This document shows positions 18,398-27,118 of a stretch of 47,546 nucleotides of DNA, in pieces; positions within the stretch are counted from its first letter, which is position 1, and every line of letters starts with the position of its first letter. The DNA comes from Gammaproteobacteria bacterium (GTDB taxonomy: Bacteria; Pseudomonadota; Gammaproteobacteria; Steroidobacterales; Woeseiaceae). The stretch covers positions 1-47,546 of the forward strand of contig JAACFE010000009.1 of the NCBI GenBank assembly GCA_009937525.1, read 5' to 3'. Below the pieces are notes generated by a model. It was not told the origin of the DNA. It did not search any database and was given only the letters and a program-made list of their open reading frames with translations. Position numbers and translations under genes: made by a program.

Positions 18398-18840
18398 GGT
18401 GTAAGAGGACGCGTGGGTAGATCTGCTTTGTCGCGCACTCGACTCGTCATCCAGTCCGCCGACCTTGCGGCCCGCTTCCCGAATTCAGACCCGACTACGT
18501 TCTTGATATCGGGCTACCCGGCGTAACACTCCGGCTTCATTTCCGAGATCCACCTTCGCATTCCTTTCGTTCCTTCGGCAAGCTTTCACTATACCGCTCT
18601 CCCGACAGGTTCCGCCTTTTGCGTCCACCGCCCCCGACACTGGACGAGGCTCGGACCTCTTCAAGCAGGGCGGTCGTCAACAAGCGAACTTGCTGGCTAG
18701 AGGCTTTCGCCTCAGCATTTACTCTAGAACTTCTCTGGACCGCTGCAACTCTTTCTTTTGAAACCGTTTCTTCGATTTTTCGAGCTTTTTTCCGTACCTG
18801 CCGTTGGCGTATTAAGTTAAAGTGATTTCGCAAGTGTGTA
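18373..18840 (-). ncRNA. Candidate structured non-coding RNA
   Basis: The 508 bases between the binding-protein gene (start 18286, terminator 18373) and hemerythrin (18906) hold no convincing protein gene. Read on the minus strand, the segment is purine-rich and less GC-rich than its neighbours. It has a 7-base-pair stem (one G-U) with a UUCG tetraloop at 18678-18695, directly next to a 5-base-pair stem with a GAAA tetraloop at 18700-18713. A further CCCGA...TCGGG pairing lies around 18487-18513, and it ends in the terminator at 18373. Both tetraloops are the stable kind only on the minus strand, the same strand as the terminator. I do not match it to tmRNA, RNase P, SRP or 6S RNA. The 5' end is not defined; the value given is approximate. 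Confidence 0.45.
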
Positions 18841-18905
18841 GCGGAGCTTCTCCTGTTATTCTGCGCAAATGCAGCGCGAAACACAGAGCGGGAGCTGCGT
18901 GGGCG

Positions 18906-19319
18906 ATGAGCCTGATCGAGTGGAAGGACGAGTTCAATCTCGGTATCGAGGACGTCGACAGCGAGCACAGAAACCTGGTTGCGTTGATCAACGCCCTGCA
19001 CGATTCCATGCTGGCCGGAGCCGGCCGTGCGGACGTCGTCGAGGGAATCACTGAGATCTATACACTCGTGTCGGCCCACTTCGTGCGCGAAGAGGCCCTC
19101 ATGCGAGAGATGCGCTACCTCGCGTTTGCCGAGCATAAGGAAGATCACGAGGTCTTGCTGGACGACTTGCGCGAGATCATCGAGCAGGTACGGTCCGGGG
19201 GCGGATACGCCGAGGCGAGACTGTCCGCCGACCTGCAGTTTTGGTTTTCAGACCACTTTCGCACGCACGATGCCCGTCTCCATCAACACGCGGACTCCGA
19301 GGAACGTCCGCTCTGGTAA
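18906..19319 (+). CDS. Bacteriohemerythrin
   Basis: This 137-residue single-domain hemerythrin binds O2 at a non-heme di-iron site. The start at 18906 gives MSLIEWKDEFNLGIEDVD, the classic bacterial hemerythrin N-terminus. Iron ligands are visible as His21 (SEHRNL), His58 and Glu62 (AHFVREE), His77 and His81 (EHKEDHE), and His117/Asp122 (DHFRTHD). The length is normal for the family. It probably delivers or stores oxygen, or protects Fe-S enzymes such as the ferredoxin oxidoreductase at 45820, under microoxic conditions. It is divergent from the putative RNA gene at 18.4-18.8 kb. Confidence 0.92.
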   Translation: MSLIEWKDEFNLGIEDVDSEHRNLVALINALHDSMLAGAGRADVVEGITEIYTLVSAHFVREEALMREMRYLAFAEHKEDHEVLLDDLREIIEQVRSGGGYAEARLSADLQFWFSDHFRTHDARLHQHADSEERPLW

Positions 19320-19401
19320 GCCCGGGAAACGAAACGGCAGGCACTCAGGGTGAGCTGCGTGGCGTCGCCGAACGCCAACGCATGGAAATCGAACAGGGTA
19401 C

Positions 19402-19602
19402 TTACGAGTCCCGCTTCTTCAACTCGGCAAGACAGAACTGTCCCGTGCGGTTGTAAGGGTCGCCGCCGGAATCCTCCTCGAGTTCGAGGGTCAGCAAGTC
19501 AATCTGCTGCTGCGGCATCGACGCTGTATCGCCGGGGCGCGACTGGAGTCTGCGCGGGCCACCCTGCAGGGACAGCTCTTCCGTGGTTTTCTGGATTGTC
19601 AT
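19402..19602 (-). CDS. Small hypothetical protein
   Basis: This 66-residue protein starts at the ATG at 19602, with GGAAGG about eight bases before it; an upstream in-frame ATG at 19647 lacks one. It is polar, with a Gln-rich middle (MPQQQIDLLTLELEEDSGG) and a C-terminal GDPYNRTGQFC segment. There is no signal peptide, membrane helix or known motif. The GDPYNRTGQF stretch is the most distinctive part. I do not recognise a family; the ribosome-binding site and clean codon pattern argue that it is real. Confidence 0.55.
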   Translation of the reverse strand: MTIQKTTEELSLQGGPRRLQSRPGDTASMPQQQIDLLTLELEEDSGGDPYNRTGQFCLAELKKRDS

Positions 19603-19740
19603 AATCTCGTCCTTCCGACATTCCCCTGAAGTCCATGGTAGGACCACGGCCGCGCACTGTTAATGTCACTCGTCGGAAGATTACCGCCGTTCGTCGGAAG
19701 GTTGCGAGGATCGGCGTTGCTGCTCGCCGTCGCCGGGGCT

Positions 19741-21939
19741 TCAGTATTGCCAGGTACGCCGGTTGCGCCGGGAACTGAGCGAGATCGGGGTCGACTTGTA
19801 CAGCGGCCGTCTCGTCGGCCGGCCGACGAAAAAACCCTGTGCGAGATCGACGCCAAGATTGCCGAGAAGTTCGAGCGACTGTGCATCCTGCACGTACTCA
19901 GCGACGGTCTGCATGTTGGCTTCACGACCGACTTCGGCAATGAGCTTGATCATCTTCTGGTCGACCGGGTTGTTCATGATATCGTGGACGAACGAACCGT
20001 CGATCTTGATGAAATCGAAATGGAGTTTCTGCAGGTAGCTGAAGGAGCTGTAGCCGGTACCGAAATCATCGAGCGCCAGCTTGCATCCCATCTCGCGCAA
20101 GGCGTCAATCTGCAGTTCGACGTGTCGCGGGCGTCTTACGGCCAGGCTCTCGGTGATCTCGAAGATTATGCGGTTCGCGGGGACACCATACTCTTCGAAG
20201 ACTGTCGCCACGAATTCGGAAAGATTGTCGCTCTCGAAGGCGTTTGCAGACAGATTTATCGACAGCCTCAGCTGCGGAGTCTCCTCGACATACTCTGCGT
20301 ACGCCTCGGCCGAATGGCGGATTGCCCACAAGTCGATCTCCGACATCAGGCCGAATCGGACGGCCGATGGCAGGAACGCATCGGGACTCATCAGCTTGCC
20401 GTCGTCGCCTCGCAGCCGCAGCAGCACTTCGTGATGCGTCGTGACGCCGGAGTCGATCCTGTTGATCGGCTGGAAGCGCAACTCGAAACTGTCCGCGTCG
20501 ACAGCATTGCGCAATCTGTTCATCCATCCCACGTCGGAAGATGCCCTCTCGACGATATGGGAAGACCTTTCGAAGAACTGCATGCGGTTCCGCCCGGCTG
20601 ACTTGGCTTCGCGGCAAGCGATATCGGCTTCGGCGATGATCTCATCAGGATTCGCTTTCGCCCGGTTGATCATCGTAATGCCGATGCTGCAATGAATATG
20701 GAACACGCGCTCGTCTTCCACGTGCGCCAGCCGCCGCATATTGGCCAGTATGCGCTCGGCTATCTCTCGTGCGGATGCCTCATCGGTACCGCAATGAAGG
20801 ATAACGAACTCGTCGCCGCCGAAGCGCGCGACGATGTCTTCTTGCCTCACGCTGCGAATGAGTTCGTCCGAAACCTTGCGGATCAACCGGTCTCCCGCAT
20901 GGTGCCCACAGGTATCGTTGACGTACTTGAACTGGTCGAGGTCGATGAAGAACAGGGCGCTGGTGTGCTCGTGAACCGCGATGTTCGCCAGCTCGACGTT
21001 GAGTTCCTCCATGAAACGACGCCGGTTGAAGAGTCCGGTCAGGTTGTCGTGATTTGCAAGCTGCATGAGCATGGCGTCGCGCTCGCTCAGTGCGGTAGCC
21101 GTCGTTTCCAGCGCCTCCACGATATCGGAGATTTCCCGGTGCTCCGCCGGCTCGAACTTGACCTTCAGATTGCCGCGCGCGAGTTCCTGGATGGGATCCT
21201 GCAGATCCGAGATGGATGACAGCGCCCGCCGCAGGGCCCGCCGACCGTACAGCGCAAACGCGATCAGCAGCGCGAGCAGGATCAGGACGGCGACCTTGAT
21301 GTTGGCGAGCAAACGATCGTGGAAGATGATGAAGTCGAGGTGCATGCCGACAAAACCGATGAGTTCGGTCTTGCTCTCCGTCAACGCAAGCGCCGGATCG
21401 AATGCAAACAGGCCGTCGTCGGCCAGCGACTCGGTCCAGACCGGCGCCAGGATCTCGAATTGCCGCGGATTCACGAAGCTGCTTTGCAGCAGATACGGTT
21501 GGTCGCTGCCGACCAGTGCCCTTGCTGCCTCGAGCATCGACCTGGCGAGACGCGTCGGCGGATCGAGCTGCACGTCGCCATCAATGGAGAACAGCGGTGT
21601 TCCGTCCGGCCGGAAATAGGCGACACGCCCGATTTCCGGGTATTTCCTGACGAAGCTTTCCACGCGCAGCAGCGCCTCGCTGTCATTACTCAGGTACAGG
21701 GGAGAACCGAGTTCGTTCAGCTCCTGCGTCCACTGCAGCGCCCAGCGACTGTAATTGTCCTGAAGCACCCACTGCCCTCCCCAGTAGAGGGCGGCAATCG
21801 CGAACGCACCGACGATGCCGGCGCTCAAAATCTGTATCCAGAGTATCTCGTGGACCAGCACGCGCTTGCTGCTGGGCACGCGGAACCGTTGCAGGATTCT
21901 CGCGACGGGCGTCGTTATGATCGCCATCGCCTGCCTCAT
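19741..21939 (-). CDS. Membrane GGDEF/EAL protein (c-di-GMP synthase/phosphodiesterase)
   Basis: This 732-residue protein has two membrane helices (about residues 35-55 and 213-232) enclosing a periplasmic sensor of about 155 residues. A HAMP-like segment (235-285) follows. Then comes a GGDEF domain (about 290-455) with the intact FGGDEF signature (374-378), and an EAL domain (about 470-715). The EAL signature reads EVL (504-506, in EVLLRL), a substitution found in active enzymes. The DDFGTGYSS loop (624-632) and FIKIDGSF are intact, so both activities are possible. Its start overlaps the stop of the upstream binding-protein gene by four bases (ATGA), so the two are made together. Confidence 0.93.
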   Translation of the reverse strand: MRQAMAIITTPVARILQRFRVPSSKRVLVHEILWIQILSAGIVGAFAIAALYWGGQWVLQDNYSRWALQWTQELNELGSPLYLSNDSEALLRVESFVRKYPEIGRVAYFRPDGTPLFSIDGDVQLDPPTRLARSMLEAARALVGSDQPYLLQSSFVNPRQFEILAPVWTESLADDGLFAFDPALALTESKTELIGFVGMHLDFIIFHDRLLANIKVAVLILLALLIAFALYGRRALRRALSSISDLQDPIQELARGNLKVKFEPAEHREISDIVEALETTATALSERDAMLMQLANHDNLTGLFNRRRFMEELNVELANIAVHEHTSALFFIDLDQFKYVNDTCGHHAGDRLIRKVSDELIRSVRQEDIVARFGGDEFVILHCGTDEASAREIAERILANMRRLAHVEDERVFHIHCSIGITMINRAKANPDEIIAEADIACREAKSAGRNRMQFFERSSHIVERASSDVGWMNRLRNAVDADSFELRFQPINRIDSGVTTHHEVLLRLRGDDGKLMSPDAFLPSAVRFGLMSEIDLWAIRHSAEAYAEYVEETPQLRLSINLSANAFESDNLSEFVATVFEEYGVPANRIIFEITESLAVRRPRHVELQIDALREMGCKLALDDFGTGYSSFSYLQKLHFDFIKIDGSFVHDIMNNPVDQKMIKLIAEVGREANMQTVAEYVQDAQSLELLGNLGVDLAQGFFVGRPTRRPLYKSTPISLSSRRNRRTWQY

Positions 21940-22961
21940 TGCTGGACGCCCTCTCCGGCGTCCGCCGCGACTTCAGGCTTCATCAGGACATCGTTGGTCA
22001 CGACACGCACTTCGGAAAGCCGGGTGATCGGCGGCACGGCATCGATCTCGCCCGCACGTATGCGCTCGAGGACCTGCACGATGGTCGCGGCGATGTCCGA
22101 GGCGATTGTCGACACACTGATCGCCGCGCCGAGCTGCAACATCGCCTCATTCGATACGGCTACCGGTACATGCCGTCGGTTCGCCTGATTAAGGATCTCC
22201 GTCAGGACGCGCGGGCTGAGTATCCTGTTGTCGGGAAACAGCCAGAAACCGTCGATTTCATGAATCATGCGCTTGAAGTGGTATAGCGTCTCCTGGTCCG
22301 ACCCCGCCTCCTGAATGAGGAGTTCAACGCCGTGATTCTGCGCCGCAATCTCGGCATCCGTCCGCAAGTCTTCGTGCCCCGAACCGATAATCATGCCGAC
22401 ACGCGCAAGCGTCGGATCGAGTTTCCGCCATGCCGCGAGGTGGGCATCGAGCGGCGGCAACGCCGAGACACCGCGGCTGGTCTCCGTAAGGAGGCCGTGA
22501 TCCTGGTAGTTGAAAACCTGGCTGAAGATCACCGGCACCTTTGCCATCGCCACGGACGAACGCGCTGCCCTGAGGCCGATCGCAATGACCGCGTCGGTCC
22601 GGGAGTCGTTTATCTGGCGAAAGGCCACGACCGGGGGCTGGCTGCGGTCGCCCAGGTCGTAGATCGCGACGTTGTCCAGACGCTCGTTCAGTTCGTTCGC
22701 GACCGCCTCGTATGCCTCCTGCCGGCTGCTCAGGACGACGGCGACCTGGGGCGGGGGTGGCGCAGGCCGGGCCGGCGGTGGCTCGGGTTGGGGTTCGGGC
22801 TCGGGCACCTCGACCACCGGCTCCGGCACGACGACGATCTCGGGCACCGGCTCGACCACCTCCGGCTCCGCTTCGAGCAACGCACAACCGTGCAGCAGGA
22901 GCAGTCCCGCTGCTGCCGCGAGACGCACCGCGCTCATGGTTCTCGTACCGATCCCGTGCAC
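21936..22961 (-). CDS. ABC-type substrate-binding-like lipoprotein, c-di-GMP partner
   Basis: This roughly 341-residue lipoprotein is best started at the GTG at 22961, with GGAGAGG six bases upstream; TTG at 22976 and ATG at 22937 are alternatives. The lipobox is LLLHGC followed by a Pro/Glu/Val-rich tether of about 50 residues (EPVPEIVVVPEPV and similar). The rest (about residues 70-330) is a two-lobed periplasmic binding-protein fold of the ABC_sub_bind type (VIAIGLRAARSSVAMAKVPVIFSQVFN, IDGFWLFPDNRIL). No ABC permease or ATPase genes are nearby. The ATGA overlap with the GGDEF/EAL protein suggests it is a ligand sensor feeding into c-di-GMP, in the manner of other binding-protein/diguanylate cyclase pairs. 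Confidence 0.85.
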   Translation of the reverse strand: MHGIGTRTMSAVRLAAAAGLLLLHGCALLEAEPEVVEPVPEIVVVPEPVVEVPEPEPQPEPPPARPAPPPPQVAVVLSSRQEAYEAVANELNERLDNVAIYDLGDRSQPPVVAFRQINDSRTDAVIAIGLRAARSSVAMAKVPVIFSQVFNYQDHGLLTETSRGVSALPPLDAHLAAWRKLDPTLARVGMIIGSGHEDLRTDAEIAAQNHGVELLIQEAGSDQETLYHFKRMIHEIDGFWLFPDNRILSPRVLTEILNQANRRHVPVAVSNEAMLQLGAAISVSTIASDIAATIVQVLERIRAGEIDAVPPITRLSEVRVVTNDVLMKPEVAADAGEGVQQ

Positions 22962-23156
22962 CCGGATCCTCTCCAATTCATTAATTCCGGGCGAAACCAG
23001 CGGTTTTCCCGGCCTATTCGATCGCTTTTACTTGATTCGTCAAGGGAGTTCTGTGCGCGGCGTCGTGACTTTGCGAAATTCCCGCGCGAGTTGCCCGTCC
23101 TCCCACCTTATGTAAGATTGCCCGGACTTTCGGCATCTCGGAGGCGGGGCGACACC

Positions 23157-23858
23157 ATGACGGACGAACTATTTCGAAAAGATTCCTACCTGAAGGAATG
23201 TGAGGCCGCGGTCGTGGCTGCCGAGGGCCAGGCGGTGACAGTCGACCGGACCGTCTTCTATCCGCTCGGCGGCGGGCAACCCGGCGACACGGGGTCGATG
23301 CGCTGGTCGGACGGCAACGCACGGATCGTGGACACCCGTTACGGCGACTCCGGCGAGATCCTGCATTTCCTCGAGGAAGGCAGTGCTTTGCCCCCGGTAG
23401 GCGGGACCATCCACCTGGTGCTCGACTGGGACCGGCGTTATCGCCACATGCGCATGCACACCGCGATGCACCTGCTGGGCGCGGTGCTCCGCTACGGTGT
23501 CACGGGGGGCAATATCTCGGCGGAGAAGAGCCGTCTCGACTTCGACATGGAGGACACGGTCGACAAGGAAGCCGTGACCGCGGCGCTACAGGCGCTGGTG
23601 GCGGCAGATCACCCGATCAGCTGTCGCTGGATAAGCGATGCCGAACTCGACGCGAACCCGGAACTCGTGCGCACGATGTCAGTGCAGCCGCCGCGTGGCA
23701 AGGGCGACGTCCGCCTGCTGGAGATAGAGGGTGTGGACCTGCAGCCCTGCGGGGGCACGCACCTGAAGTCGACCGCGGAAGTCGGCAAGGTTCGCATCGG
23801 AAAGGTCGAAAAGAAAGGTCGCCGCAACCGCCGCGTCAACATACATCTCGACGACTGA
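23157..23858 (+). CDS. Alanyl-tRNA editing protein (AlaX-like)
   Basis: This 233-residue stand-alone editing domain is homologous to the second half of alanyl-tRNA synthetase; such proteins hydrolyse Ser- or Gly-tRNA(Ala). The N-terminal beta-barrel part carries VDRTVFYPLGGGQPGDTG (about residues 29-46). The zinc-binding motifs are RMHTAMHLL (about 101-109, two His) and CGGTHLKST (near residue 202, Cys and His). The length fits the AlaX-M class. The start follows GGAGG at about 12 bases. It stands alone between a divergent lipoprotein and a convergent cytochrome-like gene. Confidence 0.92.
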   Translation: MTDELFRKDSYLKECEAAVVAAEGQAVTVDRTVFYPLGGGQPGDTGSMRWSDGNARIVDTRYGDSGEILHFLEEGSALPPVGGTIHLVLDWDRRYRHMRMHTAMHLLGAVLRYGVTGGNISAEKSRLDFDMEDTVDKEAVTAALQALVAADHPISCRWISDAELDANPELVRTMSVQPPRGKGDVRLLEIEGVDLQPCGGTHLKSTAEVGKVRIGKVEKKGRRNRRVNIHLDD

Positions 23859-23866
23859 GGTCTTGC

Positions 23867-25108
23867 CTACGGCAGCGCCCCGTCCGTTATCCACTGGCTG
23901 ATCGCGTCGATCTCGGTCTGCGGCAGCGGGCCTGTGGGCGGCATCTGCTGCGGGTCGGTGCCATCGATCTTGTCCATCAGATAGCTCATGTCCGGCATGC
24001 CGGGCTCCACGCGATCCTGAGTCAGCGGGTCGTTCTGGCTCGGAACGTCGACCAGCGACGCCAGGCTGGCGGTTTCATTGCTGAGATTCATGCTGCCGGG
24101 CAGATTGTTACCGACACCGTCGTGGCAGCTCGCGCATTTCGGCGCGAATACGATGGCCTGGATCTGCGCCAGGGTCGGGCCGATGACGACCGGCGTCGTC
24201 ACGGTAAACTGTACGATGAAATCGCCGCCCGCGACGCCGTTGCCGGACGGCAGACTGCCCGGATACTCGCCATCGAGCGCATTACCGTCGAGATCCATGA
24301 TGGCATTCGTCGCGCCGCCGAGCAGCTCGATGCGATAGGTGTCATCGGCCAGCGTGACGCCCGTGAGATCGAAAACGGCGCTCTGCGGATTCGCGGCAGG
24401 CACGCTGATTGCCGCCGCGTCTATCGGCACTTCGTTGCCGTCGGCGAAGGTGCCGTCACCGCCGCTGGCCGTGAGCAGGAACGTCGTGGCATCGACGGTT
24501 GCCTGGTTCAGTTCGCGACTGAACCCCGCGATGATGCTCACCGGCTGTGCCGTCAGCGCGGCATTCGGCATGGGCGACACCGACGTCACGGTTATCGGGT
24601 CGAGGACGACCGCCCGGTCATCCATCGCGCCGTCCTGGATCCATTGCCGGATCACGTCGATCTCGGACTGCGGCAGGGGCGCACCGGGCGCCATCTGTTG
24701 TCCCGACGAGGCCGTGCCTTCGAGTTTCTGCACCAGGTAGCTGTTATCGGGGTCGCCCGCTTCGACCCGTTGGAAGCCCGCATCCTGGCTGCTCTGGATG
24801 CCGACGAGCATTGCGTAGCTGTTCGCCGCCTCCAGGTTCAGACCTGCGGAGGGGTTGCCCCCGGCGTGGCAGCCAGAGGTCGCACAGTCCGGCGTGAAGA
24901 CGCTCGCCTGGATCTCCGAAAAAATCGGCCCGAAGTCCGCAGCGGGAGGTGGGGGCGGTGGCGGTGGCGATGCCGGCGGGGGCGGCGGCGCCGGTGCGGG
25001 GCTATCGGGAATTCGGGAAACCGCATCTTCGTACGTTTCCACGTCGCAACCGGTCACGGCGGCCGCGGCAGCAGCGACCAGCATCAGCAGCCGCGCTGTA
25101 TTCGACAT
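23867..25108 (-). CDS. Lipoprotein with two c-type haem motifs and a Big-like domain
   Basis: This 413-residue lipoprotein is predicted to start at the ATG at 25108 (MSNTARLLML), with a lipobox of AVTGC. A long proline run (about residues 38-57) follows. The first domain has a haem-binding CX4CH motif (CATSGCH, about residue 74). An Ig-like beta domain of the Big_5 type occupies about 170-300 (SVSPMPNAALTAQPVSI, FSRELNQATVDATTFLL). A second domain then has a canonical CASCH motif (about residue 325). Both haem regions end alike (LPQ(S/T)EID and I-x-QWI(Q/T)DGA), so the domain is duplicated. It is probably an outer-membrane-anchored electron carrier or sensor. An upstream start with no ribosome-binding site is possible. 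Confidence 0.8.
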   Translation of the reverse strand: MSNTARLLMLVAAAAAAVTGCDVETYEDAVSRIPDSPAPAPPPPPASPPPPPPPPAADFGPIFSEIQASVFTPDCATSGCHAGGNPSAGLNLEAANSYAMLVGIQSSQDAGFQRVEAGDPDNSYLVQKLEGTASSGQQMAPGAPLPQSEIDVIRQWIQDGAMDDRAVVLDPITVTSVSPMPNAALTAQPVSIIAGFSRELNQATVDATTFLLTASGGDGTFADGNEVPIDAAAISVPAANPQSAVFDLTGVTLADDTYRIELLGGATNAIMDLDGNALDGEYPGSLPSGNGVAGGDFIVQFTVTTPVVIGPTLAQIQAIVFAPKCASCHDGVGNNLPGSMNLSNETASLASLVDVPSQNDPLTQDRVEPGMPDMSYLMDKIDGTDPQQMPPTGPLPQTEIDAISQWITDGALP

Positions 25109-25296
25109 CAGTCTGCGTGCCTTCACGAATTTCACGATCCCGGAAGCTCCCTTACGCGCCGTCCGATGGTATCGTTTCAGAGGCCGCAAAACGCGATGCC
25201 CGTCACAATCCTGTTGTCGCAAAATGCAGACGGAGCGTGGCGGATGACATAAACAGGGACTGCATAGCGGAGTTCGACGGACACGCGGAGGATCAC

Positions 25297-26037
25297 TTGA
25301 AGGACAAATTCCAGATCACGGCCTACGAGGCCATCGAGGATCCTGTTTCGATCCGCACCGCGCAGCGAGCGCGCGGCTGGATCGAGGAATTGCCGGAGCG
25401 ATTCGCCTATCGATGTCTGCCGCTCGCGATCGCCAACCAGGTGGGGTGGGAACTACTGAATCCCGTCAGTTTCACTGCAAGCTGGAACGGTAAGGATGGC
25501 CTCGACGCCATCAAGATCCGCTTCCACGGGGAACCTTCACCACTGATCGGGTCGCACTTCGGGCACGGGGTACTGACCTTCACGCCCGGCTACCTGTTTC
25601 GCACGACGAAGTCGCACAACCTGTACGTAAAGGGACCGGCGAACAGGCCGAAGGACGGCATCGCGCCGCTGGAAGGACTCATTGAAACCGACTGGGCGCC
25701 CTACTCGTTTACGATGAACTGGCAGTTCACGCGTAAACGCCACAAGGTAACGTTCGGAGAAGGTGAACCCTTCTGCACCATCCTGCCGTATCCCAGGCAC
25801 TACGTGCGCAAGTTCGACGCCACGATCAGGAACCTCAACGAGAACCCGAAGCTCTATCAGCAGTATGTCGACTGGCGTGACGCGCGGCTGAAATTCAACG
25901 AGGAGCTCAAAGTCGCGGGTTCCGACGCCGCAAAGAAAGGCTGGCAACGCTCCTACATGAAGGGCGAGGATAGCGCCGGCAATACGTTCGCCGGCCACGA
26001 AACCAAGATCCAGATGAAGGAGTTCAGGCGCGGCTGA
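25297..26037 (+). CDS. DUF6065-family protein
   Basis: This 246-residue cytoplasmic protein is best started at the TTG at 25297, preceded by GGAGG at the ideal distance; a GTG at 25237 would add 20 residues but sits one base from its GGAG. The core has FAYRCLPLAIANQVGWELLN (about residues 33-52), FGHGVLTFTPGYLFRT and APLEGLIETDWAPYSFTMNW, conserved in the DUF6065 family, whose members are often found near biosynthetic or oxygenase genes. No function is established, and no metal or cofactor motif stands out. The C-terminal 60 residues are charged. Confidence 0.78.
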   Translation: MKDKFQITAYEAIEDPVSIRTAQRARGWIEELPERFAYRCLPLAIANQVGWELLNPVSFTASWNGKDGLDAIKIRFHGEPSPLIGSHFGHGVLTFTPGYLFRTTKSHNLYVKGPANRPKDGIAPLEGLIETDWAPYSFTMNWQFTRKRHKVTFGEGEPFCTILPYPRHYVRKFDATIRNLNENPKLYQQYVDWRDARLKFNEELKVAGSDAAKKGWQRSYMKGEDSAGNTFAGHETKIQMKEFRRG

Positions 26038-26121
26038 AACGGCGGTACGGACCCTGCGCGACCTGCCGTCGTCGAGCAACGATACCGCGGATCCTGACGC
26101 GGATCAGAGTTGGCTCGATTC

Positions 26122-26144
26122 GAAGCCCGCCGGGTCCGGGCTTC
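26122..26144. terminator. Hairpin between convergent genes, no U-tract
   Basis: An 8-base stem (GAAGCCCG/CGGGCTTC) with a 7-base loop lies in the 149-base gap between the convergent genes ending at 26037 and 26187. Its position suits a bidirectional terminator, but no T run follows on either strand, so this is uncertain. Confidence 0.35.
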
Positions 26145-26186
26145 AAGGAAAGCGCCGCCCGTTGCGGGCCCGTCGTGATTCGTGGC

Positions 26187-26636
26187 TCAGTTGCGGCGCC
26201 AGACGTCGACGGCCTCGGCGTCGTCACCTTCGACGATAATGTCACCCACCTTGCACGGCGCCACGACGCCCTCTTCACCACACACCGGCAGGCGCGCCAG
26301 CCGTTCCTGGTGCGATGCCAGTTCGACGGCCGGTCCGGTGTCCTTGATTTCCGGTGCCTGCCAGTTCTCCGTGTCCCGATTCGCTTCCTCGATAGCGCCG
26401 AGACTGGCGAATACCTGTTGCTGGCGCGCCGTCGGGGCGCAACTGGCCCTGGCAGGGTCGATGATGACCGCCTCCGATTCCTGCTTGAGGGATACGAGTT
26501 GCTGCAGTGCATACTCACAGTCTGCCTGGGTCAGAAATTGCAGTTCGAAAGACTGCTCCTGGCAGACCGTCTTTCCGGCAGGTGCGACGCACTCGCTCAG
26601 GGTCAGCACGAAGACCTGTATCCATGCAATATCCAT
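26187..26636 (-). CDS. Hypothetical membrane-anchored protein
   Basis: This 149-residue protein starts at the ATG at 26636, which has GGAGGAAG at 26639-26646; the upstream ATG at 26702 has none. A short hydrophobic N-terminus (MDIAWIQVFVLTLSEC) could act as a signal or anchor. The mature chain has five cysteines (in CVAPAG, VCQEQ, DCEYAL, SCAPTA, VCGEEG and APCKVG counting all copies), suggesting disulfides outside the cytoplasm. The C-terminus is acidic (VEGDDAEAVDVW). I know of no family for it. Confidence 0.65.
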   Translation of the reverse strand: MDIAWIQVFVLTLSECVAPAGKTVCQEQSFELQFLTQADCEYALQQLVSLKQESEAVIIDPARASCAPTARQQQVFASLGAIEEANRDTENWQAPEIKDTGPAVELASHQERLARLPVCGEEGVVAPCKVGDIIVEGDDAEAVDVWRRN

Positions 26637-26757
26637 GGCTTCCTCCGCTCGCTTGTTATTGTATTTATGACCCCGAGAGTAGCAGAAAATTTCGCCGTCC
26701 ATGGGCTATCCTAGACTCCTGCATGTCACCGCCCACATGCGGCGGAGAGACTGACCT

Positions 26758-27051
26758 ATGGCCCGAGAATCAGCCGGCACGAAGCGGGAACGCTGGTCCG
26801 GCCGGGTAACGCGCGAAAGTCACGCACTGCGGCTCGAGGAGGGAGTCTTTACCTGGAAGGACCCCGCGAGGATCGCGCGCTCGCTGCGGGATTCCGCCGA
26901 GGCAAGCACGGAGCGCAAGGCGACACCGTTTCGCTCCGCCATGTCCATGCTGGTCTTTTACGTCAACCGCGCGGGCAGCAACCTGGACGAGGATCAGCGG
27001 AAAGTCCTGGAACGGGCGAAGACCGAACTGCGAAAGCTCTATGGTAGGTGA
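26758..27051 (+). CDS. DUF3175-family protein
   Basis: This 97-residue basic cytoplasmic protein matches DUF3175. It shows RWSGRVTRESHALRLEEGVF at residues 12-31, the WKDPARIARSLRDSAE stretch and a middle MSMLVFYVNRAGSNL segment. The family has no assigned function and often lies near stress and phosphoribosyltransferase genes. It precedes the phosphoribosyltransferase gene by 67 bases on the same strand, so it may be the first gene of that operon. Confidence 0.85.
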   Translation: MARESAGTKRERWSGRVTRESHALRLEEGVFTWKDPARIARSLRDSAEASTERKATPFRSAMSMLVFYVNRAGSNLDEDQRKVLERAKTELRKLYGR

Positions 27052-27118
27052 TTCTCCGTAGTGTCTCGAGACGCGCCTCGGACGATACTGGTGTATCACA
27101 CCGCCAGTGTGACGACTG

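Noticed and set aside
18537-18822. Arg/Ser-rich open frame on the minus strand in the putative RNA region
   Set aside because: No convincing start codon with ribosome-binding site, no family similarity and low-complexity basic composition; the hairpins and terminator explain the region better, though translation is not excluded.
22730-22860. Short tandem-looking repeat in the binding-protein gene
   Set aside because: It is the coding sequence of the Pro/Glu/Val tether, low complexity from amino-acid bias and not a DNA repeat element.
24950-25000. GGC/GGT-rich simple repeat
   Set aside because: It encodes the proline run of the cytochrome-like lipoprotein on the opposite strand.
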